Assembly: GCA_035517775.1 (NCBI GenBank)
Contig: DATIYF010000126.1
Location: forward strand, 1 to 11,395
Direction of reading: 5' to 3'
Source: DATIYF01 sp035517775
GTDB taxonomy: Bacteria; Acidobacteriota; Terriglobia; Terriglobales; Acidobacteriaceae
Length of the DNA stretch: 11,395 nt
This document shows positions 5,908-11,395 of the stretch, piece after piece (the first letter of the stretch is position 1; each line of letters begins with the position of its first letter). The notes below the pieces were generated by a model. It saw nothing but the letters and a program-made list of their open reading frames with translations. It was not told where the DNA came from and searched no databases. The position numbers and the translations under genes were made by a program.

Positions 5908-5913
5908 CATAAT
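5908..5913 (+). promoter_or_regulatory. -10 element of the cydAB promoter
   Basis: CATAAT, 5 of 6 matches to TATAAT. The hexamer 17 bases upstream is not like TTGACA, consistent with dependence on the activator site at 5870-5885. The predicted start is about 5919-5920, giving a leader of only about 15 nt before the ATG at 5935 with a weak SD (CGGA, 5924-5927). Confidence 0.55.
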
Positions 5914-5934
5914 TTTGCTTTCTCGGATTTCTAA

Positions 5935-7272
5935 ATGAACAGCGCGCTTCTGATTGACCGTCTGCATTTCGCCTTTACCGTCACTTTCCACTACCTTTTC
6001 CCCCAGCTCACCATGGGGCTGGCGCCGCTGATCGTGGTGCTGAAGACCCTCGCCCTGCGCCGCAACGACGAAACTTATAACGAGGCCGCCCGCTTCTGGG
6101 CCAAGATATTCGGCATCAACTTCGTTCTTGGCGTAGTGACCGGAATTCCCATGGAATTTCAGTTCGGCACCAACTGGTCGCACTTCTCGCGCTTCGCCGG
6201 CGGCGTCATCGGCCAGACCCTGGCTATGGAGGGCATGTTCGCCTTTTTCCTGGAATCGGCTTTTCTGGGCCTGTTTCTCTATGGCGAAAAGCGCCTCAGC
6301 CCCCGGGCCCATTGGTGGTCGGCTGTTGCCGTATTTCTCGGCTCCTGGCTTTCAGGATTTTTCATCATCGCCACGGACGCCTGGATGCAGCATCCCGTGG
6401 GCTACCAATTTGCCCCGGATGGCGCGGTCGAGCTCAAGAGCTTCTGGGCCTTGATGTTCAATCCCTGGGCCTGGTGGCAGTATGCTCACAACATGAGCGG
6501 CGCCGCGATCACCGGCGCCTTCGTCATGGCTTCGGTCGGCGCCTTCTATCTGCTGTGGGGCAAATTCACCGGGCACGCAAAGATTTTCGTCAAGTTGGGC
6601 GTGATTGCCGGCTGCTTCTTCAGCGTTATCCAGTTGTTTCCCACCGGCGATGGCCAGGGCCGATTGATCGCCCACCATCAGCCGGTCACTCTCGCGGCCA
6701 TGGAAGCGCTGTTTGCCGGGCAGCCGGGCGCGCCCCTGGTCATCATTGGCCAGCCCAACGTCGAGACGGGCACGATTGACAATCCGCTGCTCGTGCCCAA
6801 AATGCTCAGCTTCCTGACCTACCGCCGCTGGCAGGCCGAGGTGCAGGGTCTGAATGCCTTTCCCAAGGATCTCTGGCCCGACAACATTCCGCTGCTTTAT
6901 TACAGCTACCACATCATGGTGGGCCTGGGCACCATCTTCATCGCCATCATGGTGGTCGCGGCCTTTCTACTGTGGCGCGGCAAACTCTTCGGCGCGCGCT
7001 GGATGCTCTGGATTCTGCTCCTGAGCTTGCCGTTCCCCTACATCGCCAACACCGCCGGCTGGATGACCGCCGAACTCGGCCGCCAGCCCTGGGTGGTCTA
7101 CGGCCTCATGCGCACCGCCGACGGCTATTCCATGCAGGTCTCCGCCGGCAACGGCATGTTCACCCTGCTCGGCTTCATGGGGATGTACACGGTGCTCGGC
7201 ATTCTGTTTCTGTTTCTGGTGCACCGCGAGATTCATCACGGCCCGGCGCAGGAGGCAGCGGACCCGCACTAA
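5935..7272 (+). CDS. cydA: Cytochrome bd quinol oxidase subunit I
   Basis: A 445-aa multi-pass inner-membrane subunit that carries the hemes and oxidises quinol while reducing O2 to water. Key residues are visible: His19 in FHYLFPQL (heme b595 ligand position), Glu99 and Glu107 in AMEGMFAFFLES, His185 in YAHNMSG and Met328 in YHIMVGLG (heme b558 ligand positions), and the GRQPW motif at 382-386 near the end. The Q-loop (about 246-320) is short and the protein is shorter than the 522-aa E. coli CydA, so it belongs to the short-Q-loop class. In the Q-loop, HHQPVTLAAMEALF keeps Glu257, but Thr252 sits where E. coli has Lys252, a residue tied to quinol binding there. It is followed by cydB after 21 bases. 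No cydX-like small ORF and no cydCD are seen. Likely activated by a CRP/FNR-type protein at 5870. Confidence 0.96.
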   Translation: MNSALLIDRLHFAFTVTFHYLFPQLTMGLAPLIVVLKTLALRRNDETYNEAARFWAKIFGINFVLGVVTGIPMEFQFGTNWSHFSRFAGGVIGQTLAMEGMFAFFLESAFLGLFLYGEKRLSPRAHWWSAVAVFLGSWLSGFFIIATDAWMQHPVGYQFAPDGAVELKSFWALMFNPWAWWQYAHNMSGAAITGAFVMASVGAFYLLWGKFTGHAKIFVKLGVIAGCFFSVIQLFPTGDGQGRLIAHHQPVTLAAMEALFAGQPGAPLVIIGQPNVETGTIDNPLLVPKMLSFLTYRRWQAEVQGLNAFPKDLWPDNIPLLYYSYHIMVGLGTIFIAIMVVAAFLLWRGKLFGARWMLWILLLSLPFPYIANTAGWMTAELGRQPWVVYGLMRTADGYSMQVSAGNGMFTLLGFMGMYTVLGILFLFLVHREIHHGPAQEAADPH

Positions 7273-7290
7273 GAGGGAACAACGAACAAT
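7271..7290 (+). promoter_or_regulatory. cydB ribosome-binding region with a duplicated heptamer in the spacer
   Basis: AAGAGGGA (7271-7278) overlaps the cydA stop codon and is the only SD-like sequence before cydB. It is followed by GAACAAC (7277-7283) and GAACAAT (7284-7290), a near-exact 7-base tandem copy. The distance from GAGG to the ATG at 7294 is 17 bases, longer than usual; with a single heptamer it would be 10. Confidence 0.4.
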
Positions 7291-7293
7291 CTT

Positions 7294-8334
7294 ATGCCCA
7301 CACTTTGGTTCCTGATCGTCGCCCTCATGCTGACGGCCTACGTGGTGCTCGACGGCTTTGACCTGGGCGCCGGCGTCATCTATCTGCTGGTCGCCAAAAG
7401 CCACGACGAACGCCGTCTGGTGCTGCGCGCCATCGGCCCCGTCTGGGATGGCAATGAGGTCTGGCTTCTGGCCGCCGGCGGCACCCTTTATTTCGCCTTT
7501 CCCCAGCTCTATGCCAGCAGCTTCAGCGGCTTCTATCTTCCCCTGATGATGGTGCTTTGGCTGCTCATGCTGCGCGCCATCGGCATTGAGTTCCGCACCC
7601 ATATTGATCATCCCGTGTGGCAGGGCTTCTACGATGCCGTGTTCTTTGCCTCCAGCGCCTTGCTGGCGATTTTCTTCGGCGCCGCCCTGGGCAATGTGAT
7701 TCGCGGCGTTCCCCTCGGTCCTGACGGATACTTTTTCGAGCCCCTCTGGACCAACTTTCGCGTGGGCGAGCAAAATGGCATTCTCGACTGGTACACCGTG
7801 CTGTGTGGAGTAGTGGCGCTGATCACGCTTACCATGCACGGCGCCTTCTATATCGCTGCCAAAACCGAGGGCGAGTTGAACGCGCGCTCCCGCCGTGTGG
7901 CCGTAATCCTGTGGCCGGTTCTGCTGGTAGTGACCTCCGCCAGCCTGGTCGCCACCGACTACGTCCGCCCGCAGGTAATGGCCAACTACCACCGTCACCC
8001 GATCGGCCTGCTGGTGCCGCTTGTGGTCATGGCCAGCCTGCTGCTCATGATCTGGGCCATCCGCCAGGGCAGAGCCAAGTTGGCCTTCGCCGGCTCCACG
8101 CTCTACATTTCTGCCATGCTCGTGGGCGCCGCTTTCGCCCTCTACCCCGTGGTTTTGCCCGCCAGCACCGATTCCCTGTACGACCTAACCATCTCCAATA
8201 CCGCCGCCGGGCATCACGGCCTGCTGGTCGGCCTGGTCTGGTGGATCCTCGGCGCCATTATCGCCGTGGCCTACTTTATCTTTCTCTTTCGCATGTTCCG
8301 CGGCAAAGTCAGCCTGGAAGGCGGCGGCTACTGA
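7294..8334 (+). CDS. cydB: Cytochrome bd quinol oxidase subunit II
   Basis: A 346-aa integral membrane protein pairing with CydA. Landmarks: LDGFDLGAG (19-27) in the first helix; IGPVWDGNEVWLLAAGGTLYFAFP (47-70), the most conserved segment of the family; the MLRAIGIEFR region (92-101); several further membrane helices; and a hydrophilic C-terminal end RMFRGKVSLEGGGY. Length is in the range of bacterial CydB. It lies 21 bases after cydA and is surely co-transcribed. The TGA stop at 8332-8334 is the first of three TGA triplets spaced exactly 7 bases, at the head of a heptamer repeat. Confidence 0.95.
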   Translation: MPTLWFLIVALMLTAYVVLDGFDLGAGVIYLLVAKSHDERRLVLRAIGPVWDGNEVWLLAAGGTLYFAFPQLYASSFSGFYLPLMMVLWLLMLRAIGIEFRTHIDHPVWQGFYDAVFFASSALLAIFFGAALGNVIRGVPLGPDGYFFEPLWTNFRVGEQNGILDWYTVLCGVVALITLTMHGAFYIAAKTEGELNARSRRVAVILWPVLLVVTSASLVATDYVRPQVMANYHRHPIGLLVPLVVMASLLLMIWAIRQGRAKLAFAGSTLYISAMLVGAAFALYPVVLPASTDSLYDLTISNTAAGHHGLLVGLVWWILGAIIAVAYFIFLFRMFRGKVSLEGGGY

Positions 8335-8349
8335 GAACTGAGAACTGAT
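8329..8349 (+). repeat. Heptamer repeat at the cydB stop codon
   Basis: TACTGAG (8329), AACTGAG (8336), AACTGAT (8343). TGA triplets fall at 8332 (the real stop), 8339 and 8346, i.e. one in each reading frame. Same consensus as the arrays at the ends of the ATPase, SDR and di-heme genes. Confidence 0.6.
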
Positions 8350-8406
8350 TTTCGTCAACGCTGGATTTTCTCGAACGCCCCGCGTTCGGTGTAATTGGAT
8401 CCATGA

Positions 8407-9054
8407 ATGACATCCCGCCGCCCGTTCAGGTTATGCTGTGGCATGGCCTGCCCGCCGCTGCCCGCGAGAGATCAGCAACTGGTCCAGATCGTCAATGCCG
8501 CTCTTGCCGACTCTGCCCGGCGCAGCGGCCCCTGGCTGGCGTGCCGCCCCGGCTGCTGCCAGTGCTGCGTGGGCGTCTTCGCCATTAATCAGCTCGATGT
8601 CTTGCGCCTGCAGAAGGGGCTGCACGAGCTCGAAGCCAGAGAGCCCGTTCGCGCCGCCCGCATCCGCCGTCGCGCCCAGGATGCTGTTGCCCGTCTCACG
8701 CCTGAATTTCCCGGCGACACCGTGACCGGCCTGATCAGCGAGGCCCCGGAGATGAAGCAGCGCTGGAACGATTTCGCTCCCGACGAGCCTTGCCCTGTTC
8801 TCGACCCTGCCACCGGTACCTGCGAACTTTACGAATCGCGGCCCATACTCTGCCGCACCTTCGGACCTCCCGTCAGGGATGAAGGCGATCTGGGCGTCTG
8901 CGAGCTTTGCTATGAGGGGGTAGGCGATGAGCAGATCGCCGCCTGCGAAATGCACCCCGACCCGGAAGACCTCCAGTCCGCGCTGGTCAAGGAAGCCGAA
9001 GCCGCCACGGGCACCCGCGGCGAGACCATCATCGCCTTCGCCCTGGGTAAGTAA
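8407..9054 (+). CDS. YkgJ-family cysteine-cluster protein
   Basis: A 215-aa soluble protein with the hallmark of the YkgJ/Zn-Fe-chelating family: a tight cluster CRPGCCQCC (C46, C50, C51, C53, C54), then CPVLDPATGTCELYESRPILCRTFG with C129, C139 and C149, the canonical C...C..Y..RP..CR core. Extra Cys lie at 165, 168 and 180 in VCELCYEG and ACEMHP, and at 10, 11 and 15 near the N-terminus. The family is taken to bind an Fe-S cluster or zinc, but its reaction is not established in general. The ATG at 8407 has GGAT at 8397-8400 at a fair distance; an internal ATG at 8443 would drop the first three Cys and has no SD. It lies 72 bases after cydB on the same strand, behind a heptamer repeat; co-transcription with cydAB is possible but unproven. 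Confidence 0.88.
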   Translation: MTSRRPFRLCCGMACPPLPARDQQLVQIVNAALADSARRSGPWLACRPGCCQCCVGVFAINQLDVLRLQKGLHELEAREPVRAARIRRRAQDAVARLTPEFPGDTVTGLISEAPEMKQRWNDFAPDEPCPVLDPATGTCELYESRPILCRTFGPPVRDEGDLGVCELCYEGVGDEQIAACEMHPDPEDLQSALVKEAEAATGTRGETIIAFALGK

Positions 9055-9110
9055 TCAGCCATACATTGAGTCTTGTTCCCTCGGGGTAAACATGGACGTA
9101 CTTCTGAGTG

Positions 9111-9139
9111 TTGACGGCGCGTCCAATCGAACCTAAATT
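9111..9139 (+). promoter_or_regulatory. Promoter of the di-heme oxidoreductase gene
   Basis: TTGACG (9111-9116), a 17-base spacer and TAAATT (9134-9139); predicted start point near 9146. The inverted repeat GACG-GCG-CGTC (9113-9123) overlaps the -35 and might be a regulator site. The gap 9055-9110 upstream shows nothing else, except a possible 14-codon ORF at 9092-9136 that begins before this promoter. Confidence 0.55.
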
Positions 9140-9145
9140 CGCCCT

Positions 9146-9342
9146 AATCAGCGTTTTATTTTCCAGCCTGTGGACGGATAGTTGCCGGGCATGACTCGGG
9201 CATGCGGTCGGCACTCGGTCGAACACCAGCGGGCTTCATCACCCTTGGGTCTCGGGAAGTAGGCTTTGCCGGCGGCTCTGCGCCGCTGTGTAAATCTTCT
9301 GCCAGCATCGCGTCGCGTGTGTCTGCTCATAGGAGGCATCGC
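9146..9342 (+). other. Long 5' leader of the di-heme gene with phased direct repeats
   Basis: About 197 nt between the predicted start point and the ATG at 9343. It contains CGGGCATG twice (9186-9193, 9197-9204) and CGGTCG twice (9205-9210, 9216-9221), both pairs 11 bases apart; a small palindrome ACCCTTGGGT (9241-9250); and a hairpin GCGGC-TCTGC-GCCGC (9272-9286) about 45 nt before the SD. It does not match any riboswitch that I can recognise. It could be a regulator-binding region for a second promoter closer to the gene, or an RNA regulatory leader. Confidence 0.35.
9331..9336 (+). promoter_or_regulatory. Shine-Dalgarno deciding the di-heme gene start
   Basis: A perfect AGGAGG six bases before the ATG at 9343. 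The upstream in-frame ATG at 9202 has no SD and would place 47 non-conserved residues before a clear signal peptide, so 9343 is the real start. Confidence 0.85.
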
Positions 9343-10758
9343 ATGAAGTCTTCCCCCATCTCTCCAACCCTGGTAATTTTGTGCCTGGTCACAATCTTCT
9401 CTCCCCTTGCCGGAGCGCAAAAGGATCCCGGTCCGCGCGGCGCTCCCGCCGGCGCCGGTGGCCCAGTGCTCTCTTTGAACACCGGGGAGAAAACCTTCTT
9501 CAGCCAGGCCCTCATGCGCTTCCAGCAGGAAAACTCTGTCTCTGGAACCATTAGTGGAGAGGAGGCCCGCGGCCTGGGGCCTTCTTTCAATAGCAACGGC
9601 TGCGCCACCTGCCATGCCGAGCCCGCCATCGGCGGTACCAGCCCCGGCCCTACGAGCAGGATCAAGGCGGGCACGAATCCCTTGATCGCCATCGCCACCC
9701 TCGATGGCGCCACCAACGTAGTCCCGTCTTTCATTAAGGCGGATGGCCCGGCGCGTGAGGCGCGCTTTATCAGCTATCCTGACGGCTCGCCCGATGGCGG
9801 CGTGCACGATCTGTTTACCATCGCGGGACGCACCGATGCCCCCGGCTGCACCCTTGCGCAGCCGGATTTTGCCTCGGCCCTGGCCGCGGGCAACGTCAGC
9901 TTCCGTATTCCTACCCCGCTATTCGGTCTCGGCCTGGTGGAAAGCACGCCCGACTCCATTCTTCGCGCTAACCTCGCGGCCACGGCTACCCAGCGCGCCC
10001 GGCTCGGCATCGGCGGCAGCTTCAATACCAGCGCCAATGACGGCACGCTGAACCGCTTTGGCTGGAAGGCGCAGAATAAGTCTCTGCTGGTGTTTTCCGG
10101 CGAGGCTTACAACGTTGAGCAGGGCGTCTCCAACGAAAACTTCTCCAACGATCGCGTGGATGTGCCCGGCTGCGTCTTTAACGGCACACCCGAGGACTTC
10201 ACCAACCTGACCACCGCCGATGGCGCTACCGTCGGCGATGCCTCCAGCATGTCCTCTGATCTGGTGAACTTCGCCGCCTTCATGATGCTGGCCGCCCCGC
10301 CCACGCCCGCCATTCCCGCCGGCATTTCCGCCAAGTCCGTCCACGAAGGCCAGGAGTTATTCAACTCCGTCGGCTGTTCCCTGTGCCATTCGCCCACCTT
10401 GACTACCGGCCCCTCGAAGTTTGCCGGCATGTCAAACGTGATCTTCCATCCCTTTTCTGATTTTGCTCTGCACCACATGGGACCCGGCCTGGCGGACCAC
10501 GTCACTCAGGGCCTGGCCGGCCCCGACCAGTTCCGCACCGCGCCGCTCTGGGGCGTGGGCCAGCGCCTCTTCTTTATGCATGACGGCCGCACCTCTGACC
10601 TGTTGCAGGCGATTCAAGACCACGCCACTTGGTCGGGCGGACCCAGCTGCCGTCAGAACAGCTCCATGCGCTCCGAGGCTGATGGCGTGGTACGCCAGTT
10701 CAACCATCTGAGCCCTCAGCAACAGCAAGCCATCCTCAACTTCTTACGCTCGCTGTAA
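9343..10758 (+). CDS. Secreted di-heme oxidoreductase (DHOR-type cytochrome c protein)
   Basis: A 471-aa exported c-type cytochrome. Signal peptide MKSSPISPTLVILCLVTIFSPLAGA, with likely cleavage after residue 25. Two heme-attachment motifs: CATCH (87-91) in SNGCATCHAEPAIGG and CSLCH (345-349) in SVGCSLCHSPT. Other family landmarks: FGLGLVESTP (194-203), RFGWKAQNKSLL (238-249), HPFSDFALHHMGPGLAD (369-385), RTAPLWGVG (398-406) and MHDGRTSDLLQAIQDH (412-427). This order is characteristic of the DHOR / putative thiol oxidoreductase family, related to MauG/CcpA di-heme peroxidases; the true substrate is unknown. It acts outside the cytoplasm and needs heme ligation machinery elsewhere. In many genomes relatives sit near imelysin-type iron proteins; none is seen here. 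Preceded by its own promoter and a strong SD; the stop codon TAA (10756-10758) opens a heptamer array. Confidence 0.92.
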   Translation: MKSSPISPTLVILCLVTIFSPLAGAQKDPGPRGAPAGAGGPVLSLNTGEKTFFSQALMRFQQENSVSGTISGEEARGLGPSFNSNGCATCHAEPAIGGTSPGPTSRIKAGTNPLIAIATLDGATNVVPSFIKADGPAREARFISYPDGSPDGGVHDLFTIAGRTDAPGCTLAQPDFASALAAGNVSFRIPTPLFGLGLVESTPDSILRANLAATATQRARLGIGGSFNTSANDGTLNRFGWKAQNKSLLVFSGEAYNVEQGVSNENFSNDRVDVPGCVFNGTPEDFTNLTTADGATVGDASSMSSDLVNFAAFMMLAAPPTPAIPAGISAKSVHEGQELFNSVGCSLCHSPTLTTGPSKFAGMSNVIFHPFSDFALHHMGPGLADHVTQGLAGPDQFRTAPLWGVGQRLFFMHDGRTSDLLQAIQDHATWSGGPSCRQNSSMRSEADGVVRQFNHLSPQQQQAILNFLRSL

Positions 10759-10800
10759 GAACTGAGATCGGGAACTAAGAACTAAGAACTAAGACTCAGA
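10753..10800 (+). repeat. Tandem heptamer array at the stop codon of the di-heme gene
   Basis: CTGTAAG (10753, containing the stop TAA 10756-10758), AACTGAG (10760), a 6-base variant, then AACTAAG at 10773, 10780 and 10787, and a degenerate unit to 10800. Stop triplets fall at 0, +7, +20, +27 and +34 from the gene's own stop, closing all three frames. The single missing base (10767-10772) shows unit-length slippage. The rest of the 106-base gap to the MFS gene holds a CCTTAAGG palindrome but no convincing terminator. Confidence 0.7.
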
Positions 10801-10864
10801 AGCGTGCCGTGCCTTAAGGTGCATCGGCCCGGCCTGACCCTGGCCATCACTCGCCTCCCGCTCA

Positions 10865-11395
10865 TCACTCCACCGAGCCTGCCCCGGCCGGCAGCGGCGC
10901 TCCTACCGGCCAACTCGAGGCCACAAATGCCAGCGCATAGACGATCCCGATCACGGCAAAACCGGCTACCAGATTGAGCTGGGCGACGGCGCCCACCAGA
11001 AATCCCAGCACCACTTGCAGCCCTGTGCCGGCGAAGTAGAAGCTATTCTGCACCCGCCCCATGAAGTGTTGCGGCACCTGTTCCATCAGGCTCGTATTCA
11101 TGGCAACGCCGCTCACGCCTCGCGCCGACCCCATCACCCAGTAACAAAGAACGGCCATCGACAGCCATGGCGAATAAGGCGAAACCGCCATGCCGATTGT
11201 CAGCAGCAGCATCGACCCCGCAATCGACGCCCGCGAACCCATACGCGCTATCAGCATCGGAGCATAGGCCGCGCTCAGAAAAGCTCCCACGCCCCACCCG
11301 CCATTCAGCCATCCATAGCCGGTCGCACCCGCATGAAATACCCGGTCACTCAGCGGAGCCGTCACCACTACACCCGTCATCATGGCGCCCAGAAA
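10865..11395 (-). CDS. Major facilitator superfamily transporter, C-terminal part (N-terminus beyond window)
   Basis: An open frame on the minus strand from the right edge to the TGA at 10867-10865, about 176 codons visible. The frame runs on past the internal ATG at 11383, since in-frame codons FLGA precede it, so the true start is outside the window. About five to six hydrophobic helices: near MMTGVVVTAPL, then GYGWLNGGWGVGAFLSAAYAP, ASIAGSMLLLTIGMAV, WLSMAVLCYWVMGSARG, then GVAMNTSLMEQVPQHFMGRVQN (a loop typical of MFS drug/siderophore-exporter-like proteins), and a last pair GLQVVLGFLVGAV and VAGFAVIGIVYALAFV. This is the second half of a 12-helix MFS protein. The substrate is not readable. 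Convergent with the di-heme gene. Confidence 0.85.
   Translation of the reverse strand, partial: FLGAMMTGVVVTAPLSDRVFHAGATGYGWLNGGWGVGAFLSAAYAPMLIARMGSRASIAGSMLLLTIGMAVSPYSPWLSMAVLCYWVMGSARGVSGVAMNTSLMEQVPQHFMGRVQNSFYFAGTGLQVVLGFLVGAVAQLNLVAGFAVIGIVYALAFVASSWPVGAPLPAGAGSVE

Noticed and set aside
6967..7998. A 343-codon open frame antisense to cydA/cydB
   Set aside because: Its product is rich in His, Gly, Gln and Ala without domain logic, and both cyd genes are well conserved on the other strand; it is a GC-bias shadow.
9092..9136. Possible 14-codon leader peptide MDVLLSVDGASNRT
   Set aside because: It starts upstream of the predicted transcription start at about 9146 and has no other support, so it is unlikely to be a leader peptide of the di-heme gene.
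9..9270. A 15-base identity (positions 9-23 and 9256-9270) shared by the VWA gene and the di-heme leader
   Set aside because: At 9-23 it simply encodes GKAYF on the minus strand of a conserved protein, and one 15-mer match in 11 kb is not far from chance.
9202..9342. In-frame 47-codon extension of the di-heme gene starting at the ATG at 9202
   Set aside because: It has no SD and is composition-like GC-rich shadow. A perfect AGGAGG before the ATG at 9343 and a proper signal peptide from there fix the start.
9146..9342. Cyclic-di-GMP (GEMM) or cobalamin riboswitch, suspected because cytochrome genes often carry GEMM elements
   Set aside because: The conserved core motifs of these classes are not present on the plus strand, and a loose resemblance on the minus strand has the wrong orientation.

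Overview
The window is GC-rich, gene-dense bacterial DNA. The gene set and some protein styles (a Cys-rich hypothetical next to a hotdog thioesterase, a small TPR protein, a DHOR-type di-heme protein, intergenic tandem heptamers) look most like Acidobacteriota. That is an inference from general impression; there is no rRNA or other phylogenetic marker here.

Layout. (1) 1-3478, minus strand: a Lon N-domain-only protein (3478-2870), a MoxR/ChlI-like AAA+ ATPase (2777-1293) and a von Willebrand A protein with an intact MIDAS (1175 to beyond the left edge). The last two form the familiar ATPase + VWA metal-chelatase-like/chaperone pair. The ATPase has its own good promoter, with an 18-bp near-perfect palindrome inside the -35/-10 spacer. 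(2) 3569-4366, plus: a classical short-chain dehydrogenase/reductase, divergent from the Lon-domain gene and possibly leaderless. (3) 4437-4748, minus: a 103-aa TPR protein convergent with the SDR. (4) 4853-5826, plus: a two-gene unit with an ATGA overlap, a cysteine-rich unknown followed by a YciA-like acyl-CoA thioesterase. (5) 5870-8334, plus: cydAB, the cytochrome bd quinol oxidase, preceded by an exact TGTGA-N6-TCACA CRP/FNR-family site at about -42 from a predicted start point. (6) 8407-9054, plus: a YkgJ-type Cys-cluster protein. (7) 9343-10758, plus: a secreted DHOR-type di-heme cytochrome c protein with a strong Shine-Dalgarno and a roughly 200-nt leader. (8) 10865 to the right edge, minus: the C-terminal part of an MFS transporter.

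How they work together: cydAB, the Cys-cluster protein and the di-heme protein give the right half a redox/respiratory flavour, but they look like separate transcription units. The left half resembles a proteostasis or cofactor-loading cluster (Lon N-domain, AAA+, VWA).

The least ordinary signal is in the gaps. Four genes (AAA+ ATPase, SDR, cydB, di-heme protein) end inside degenerate tandem heptamers of consensus RRCTRAN, on either strand, and in each case the gene's own stop codon falls in register with the 7-base period. Because 7 is not a multiple of 3, arrays of this kind place stop triplets in more than one reading frame, all three in three of the four cases. Between the ATPase and VWA genes two such arrays face each other and can form a long imperfect hairpin. 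No tRNA, rRNA, CRISPR, insertion sequence or phage gene is visible. There is no gene-free stretch above 300 bases; the largest gap (9055-9342) holds the promoter and leader of the di-heme gene.
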